Of a stretch of 64,000 nt of DNA, positions 61,223 to 64,000 are shown piece after piece. The stretch comes from UBA1450 sp964452355. Its GTDB lineage: Bacteria; Patescibacteriota; Microgenomatia; UBA1406; GWC2-37-13. Under the pieces are notes generated by a model. That model worked only from the letters and a program-made list of their open reading frames with translations. It was not told where the DNA came from and searched no databases. The DNA is taken from the NCBI GenBank assembly GCA_964452355.1, contig CAYVKV010000007.1, positions 8,588 to 72,587 on the forward strand, in the 5' to 3' direction. A program made the translations under genes and the position numbers. Every line of letters starts with the position of its first letter. The first letter of the stretch is position 1.

Positions 61223-61987
61223 ATGAAGGCATTAAGCGTAGCGAAAAATCTTCTACATGCTAAAAATGATCCATTTGGATTTATTGTCGATTCACTTATC
61301 AAGATAGTAGTTAATCTAATAATTCCCATACCCCTTGCAGGTGACGTTGTTGCTAAATTCAAAGGCCCAATTCTTGGATTTGTCGCTTCAATCGTGATGT
61401 TGACCTTAATGTTGTTTGTAACATTTATCGCGATATTTTCAACAATATTTTTATCTCCAACTGGATTTTTTAAGTATGTTTCTGCAAGTGTTGGAGATAA
61501 TTTAAACGGAATAAATGAGGAATTTGTTCAATCAACAATACCTAGTCAAAATCCATTTGGAGGATCGGGCATGTCTTACACCTCTGTTACCGCAGGTTTT
61601 ATGGATCCAGCTTACTTTCTTCAATTTGGCAGAAATCATACAGGAATAGATATTATTCCCAATTCAAACTATTATTCGGGGAGCAATTCGTATAAAGAAA
61701 ACCATAAAGTGATTATTTACGCCACTCATTCTGGCACGGTTTCAACCTATGTAGATGGTGAGGGTGGGAAAACAGTTGAGATTATGAACGATAGTGGAGA
61801 TCTAAAAACAAAATATATTCATTTTAAAGATATTTATGTTAACTCCGGTAGTAAAATACAAGCTGGTACGCCACTTGGTGAAATGGGTAGCACTGGCTTT
61901 GCCACAGGTGAACATTTGCATTATGAGATACAAATAAAGGATAGTAATATATGGAGGTTGGTAAATCCGTTAAGTTATATAAAATAG
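61223..61987 (+). CDS. Membrane-anchored M23 peptidase of the transfer apparatus
   Basis: 254 aa. Hydrophobic segments (about 25-42 and 50-78) anchor the protein. The peptidase domain has GRNHTGIDI (zinc ligands His139 and Asp143) and GEHLHYEIQI (HxH near residue 229), the LytM/lysostaphin pattern. It would cut peptidoglycan cross-links to make room for the conjugation channel. It follows virB4 by six bases. Confidence 0.88.
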   Translation: MKALSVAKNLLHAKNDPFGFIVDSLIKIVVNLIIPIPLAGDVVAKFKGPILGFVASIVMLTLMLFVTFIAIFSTIFLSPTGFFKYVSASVGDNLNGINEEFVQSTIPSQNPFGGSGMSYTSVTAGFMDPAYFLQFGRNHTGIDIIPNSNYYSGSNSYKENHKVIIYATHSGTVSTYVDGEGGKTVEIMNDSGDLKTKYIHFKDIYVNSGSKIQAGTPLGEMGSTGFATGEHLHYEIQIKDSNIWRLVNPLSYIK

Positions 61988-61991
61988 AACT

Positions 61992-62780
61992 ATGAAAGAT
62001 ATTGAGCTAAATAAATTTGATGCAAATCAACGAAGATTACTCCAAATTGGAGTAATCTTAATTCTTGTATTATTTTTAGGTCTTTTCTATTTATTTAGTA
62101 GAAAAAGCACTCCTATTGTTGAGAGTAATGGAGTATATCTTGAGGATTCTAAACTACAAGTATTTAACGACACATACGAATTTAAAGGATACCCAGACAA
62201 AATACTGTTTCACTACCCTTATTTCATCTTGGTGCAGGGTAATAAACCTTTGACAACGATTTATAATCTTGAAACTAAGCAAAAAGAAAAAGAGATACAA
62301 GATGTTCTACTGGATTACTACGACGGCAATATTGTCTATAACAGAAAAGAAACATACTATAACGATAAAAATTTGGGGGAATTTTGCGATTCCGCCTTTA
62401 TTAAGTCAAACTCAGAAATACTCTGTATTACAAAGCAATCACAAAATTATGCAGACAATAGGCTTATTAGTATCAATCCCGAAACACCAAATCTTTGGAA
62501 GCGTATATACCAATCAGACAATATTTTAACCACTGTATCGGTAATAAATGAGAATTTATATATTGGTGAAATCAACCTTGAAACAAAACAAAACTACGTT
62601 ACCGTAAATGAGCAAACTATTCCTGTTGAAAATACGGTGAATATGATTTATGAAATGGAAGGAAAACCTTATTTTAGTTCATTTAGAAGTGAGTTGAATA
62701 ACAATACAGTGAGTAGTTATTTAATTGAGAGTAATCAAATTAAGAAACAAGAAGTAAGTAAAATTTATTTCTCTAAGTAA
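61992..62780 (+). CDS. Single-pass membrane protein with exported beta-rich domain, unknown
   Basis: 262 aa. One membrane helix (LLQIGVILILVLFLGLFYLF, about 15-34) and an exported domain with repeated short strands (for example YFILVQGNKPLTTIYNLET, ENLYIGEINLETKQNYVTV), suggesting a beta-propeller-like fold. It lies four bases after the M23 gene and closes the transfer operon. No named family recognised. Confidence 0.6.
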   Translation: MKDIELNKFDANQRRLLQIGVILILVLFLGLFYLFSRKSTPIVESNGVYLEDSKLQVFNDTYEFKGYPDKILFHYPYFILVQGNKPLTTIYNLETKQKEKEIQDVLLDYYDGNIVYNRKETYYNDKNLGEFCDSAFIKSNSEILCITKQSQNYADNRLISINPETPNLWKRIYQSDNILTTVSVINENLYIGEINLETKQNYVTVNEQTIPVENTVNMIYEMEGKPYFSSFRSELNNNTVSSYLIESNQIKKQEVSKIYFSK

Positions 62781-62781
62781 C

Positions 62782-63045
62782 TTATTTTTTAGATCTTTCC
62801 GCTAACATTTTTAGTGCTAATTCTTGCATGCCATCAGCTACTTTTTCTACATATTCGTTAGTAAGTTTCTCTGATTCAAAGTCTTTAATAGCTTTTCTAG
62901 CCTGTTCAAGTGCCTTATCTCGTTCATCAGCTAATATTCTAAAGGTCTCAGTCGTAAACTTACGAATTTGCCTACTGTAATAGCCATGGAGAAGCATTTT
63001 TTGTACTGCTTCGTTAGGATCTACTTTTGACTTCTTTGCTCCCAT
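62782..63045 (-). CDS. Small helical protein, unknown
   Basis: 87 aa, highly charged, helical: YYSRQIRKFTTETFRILADE, then ALEQARKAIKDFESEK. TATAAT (63057-63052) ends exactly six bases before the ATG at 63045, which supports a real leaderless gene. It is divergent from the second XRE regulator, and the operator between them may control both. Confidence 0.6.
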   Translation of the reverse strand: MGAKKSKVDPNEAVQKMLLHGYYSRQIRKFTTETFRILADERDKALEQARKAIKDFESEKLTNEYVEKVADGMQELALKMLAERSKK

Positions 63046-63079
63046 AGGGGAATTATAACGGAAAAGTACTCAAAAATGA

Positions 63080-63093
63080 TATACTATCGATAG
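63080..63093 (+). promoter_or_regulatory. -10 box and operator of the second XRE regulator
   Basis: TATACT (63080-63085) overlaps the palindrome CTATCGATAG (63084-63093), which ends two bases before the ATG at 63096. The same CTATCGAT core occurs at the recombinase promoter (37961-37968). Suggests autoregulation and cross-talk between the element ends. Confidence 0.65.
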
Positions 63094-63095
63094 AT

Positions 63096-63311
63096 ATGGA
63101 TAATCCTAAAACAAGAAAAGCAGTTGGTCTCAAGCTAAAAGTAGCCCGTAAAAAAAAGAAAATGACTCAAGCTGAAGTAGCAGAAAAGTCGAATTTGAAT
63201 ACTAATTATTATGCCTGTATTGAACGCGGTGAAGTAAATCCTTCTCTTGAAAAGCTTCAGGCGATTGTCAAAACATTGGGGGTAAAATCTTCAACAATTC
63301 TACCTTTTTAA
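63096..63311 (+). CDS. XRE-family HTH regulator
   Basis: 71 aa. MTQAEVAEKSNLNTNYYACI forms the helix-turn-helix, followed by ERGEVNPSLEKLQAIVKTLG and KSSTILPF. It is a paralogue of the regulator at 38019-38207 in length, spacing and C-terminal end. The basic N-terminus (KLKVARKKKK) is typical. Its own operator overlaps the promoter. Confidence 0.88.
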   Translation: MDNPKTRKAVGLKLKVARKKKKMTQAEVAEKSNLNTNYYACIERGEVNPSLEKLQAIVKTLGVKSSTILPF

Positions 63312-63775
63312 CGACTAATCAGACTTTTAAGTCTTAAAAAATCAATCATCTGAATTGCCCATTCCTTTCCTTCAATTCTCCTCATAACTTCTTGACTATG
63401 GCTATATGAAAGCACATTCAAACTTCCTTCCCATAAGATAGAACGGTCAACAATTACAAGTTTTCTATGGTGATAGCCTCTTAACAACACTATATTGATT
63501 CCGAGCTCATTACAAATGAGTATTTCATTTGTTGATTGATACCTAATATTCTCAGCATGATCAATGGGATCTCTTGTGACAATATGAATCTGAACACTAC
63601 GGGCTAGTAACCCTTTAAACACTGGGTACAATGTTTCCATCCTTGAAGACGTTACATATGGACTTTCAATAATGACTTCTTTTTTACAGTTCTTTAAATC
63701 TTGGATAAATTGTCTATAAAAGTCCTTCTGGTTGAATAAATTTGATTTAAATTCGCTCTTTTTTTGAAAAAACAT
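63308..63775 (-). CDS. Phospholipase-D-like protein with one HKD motif
   Basis: 155 aa. GYHHRKLVIVDRSILWEGSL, then NVLSYS, matches the HxKxxxxD...GS.N motif of the PLD superfamily. An N-terminal VIIESPYVTSSRME start is also family-typical. With a single HKD motif it would act as a dimer, as in the Nuc endonuclease. It may be a nuclease associated with transfer or defence. Its end overlaps the XRE gene by four bases. Confidence 0.8.
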   Translation of the reverse strand: MFFQKKSEFKSNLFNQKDFYRQFIQDLKNCKKEVIIESPYVTSSRMETLYPVFKGLLARSVQIHIVTRDPIDHAENIRYQSTNEILICNELGINIVLLRGYHHRKLVIVDRSILWEGSLNVLSYSHSQEVMRRIEGKEWAIQMIDFLRLKSLISR

Positions 63776-64000
63776 ATTTCTCTCTTTAAACTAGTTGATT
63801 TTTTTCTTATAATAACCTTCGGAGAAGCCGTTGTGTTTTGAAGATAGATAACTGTTCTTGTCATCTTTTTGCTCAGGGTATGCAACCATTATTTTGTAGA
63901 TCCAAGGTAGGAAGTGTTCGAAACAACGTGCATCCTCTCCGCCAGTGATCTGTACCCTATAAAGTGGACACGGTAAGTGCATCCACTGTTTCTTTTGTTA
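63776..64000. other. Right junction region of the element
   Basis: No gene is supported. It contains the 12-base tRNA-Ser 3'-end repeat at 63934-63945, preceded by GTTCGAA (63916-63922), which resembles a T-loop but at the wrong spacing for an intact tRNA. Sequence beyond 63945 is presumably chromosome. Confidence 0.5.
63934..63945 (+). mobile_element. Candidate right attachment site
   Basis: CCTCTCCGCCAG, identical to the tRNA-Ser 3' end at 36100-36111 and in the same orientation, 27.8 kb away. The flanking bases differ on both sides, as expected for attL and attR of an integrated element. Confidence 0.55.

Noticed and set aside
63901..63945. Second tRNA gene at the right end
   Set aside because: Only the 3' 11 bases match tRNA-Ser; GTTCGAA is too far from the acceptor end and no arms pair.

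Overview
The window looks like chromosome of a Candidate Phyla Radiation (Patescibacteria) bacterium, most likely of the Microgenomates type, carrying an integrated conjugative-type element. The taxonomic call is inferred from gene content: a mevalonate-type GHMP kinase beside uppS, an archaeal-type ATP-dependent DNA ligase, a DUF2298 membrane protein, an rpmH-yidC-khpB cluster with no rnpA, VirB2/VirB6-like envelope genes, and many promoters whose -10 box ends about six bases before the ATG (predicted leaderless mRNAs). There is no rRNA gene or CRISPR array; one tRNA gene (tRNA-Ser, CGA) is present.

Chromosomal part (1 to about 36.1 kb). 0-2 kb: end of a GHMP kinase, two pilin-like membrane proteins on the minus strand, and uppS. 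1.8-6.6 kb: a Fic protein, a DinD/BRO-like protein, a nuclease-like protein and DNA ligase. 6.6-10.1 kb: a family 2 glycosyltransferase and a DUF2298 protein. 10.2-13.9 kb: valS (with an in-frame palindromic DNA insertion), rpmH, yidC, khpB. 14.0-31.3 kb: a large envelope or secretion cluster with a 1387-aa tail-anchored orphan, a secreted Cys-rich protein ending in a VirB2-like module, a VirB6-like protein, a lysozyme-like lytic enzyme, an M14 plus C39-like double peptidase, an unusual Clp ATPase with four repeats inserted in its second ATPase domain, an M50-like membrane protease and another VirB2-like protein. 31.3-35.6 kb: an RHH-nucleotidyltransferase fusion, a UMP-kinase-methyltransferase fusion, recF, and a PRTase-like protein.

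Integrated element (about 36.1 to 63.95 kb). A serine recombinase gene abuts and overlaps tRNA-Ser. A 12-bp piece of the tRNA 3' end is repeated at 63934-63945, giving a predicted 27.8-kb element. Its genes are a recombinase operon facing an XRE repressor, an ABC-three-component conflict system (DUF2326-type ATPase, small middle protein, SMEK protein), a VirD4-like coupling protein, a replication-relaxation protein, a DUF2958 protein, a complete diversity-generating retroelement (DGR), an AbiEii-like toxin pair, and the transfer apparatus (VirB2-, VirB6-, VirB3/PrgI- and VirB4-like proteins plus an M23 peptidase). At the right end are a second XRE regulator and a PLD-like protein. The same CTATCGAT-containing operator lies next to both XRE genes.

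The most striking system is the DGR: avd (45691-46032), template repeat (46074-46190), reverse transcriptase (46377-47501), and a variable repeat (49825-49941) inside a 1541-aa surface protein. TR and VR differ at 13 positions, all adenines in the TR, plus one C/T difference at the 3' border. The diversified protein is immediately followed by a MacB/FtsX-like ABC protein. The element therefore combines DNA transfer, a predicted conflict system and a hypermutating surface lectin-like protein.
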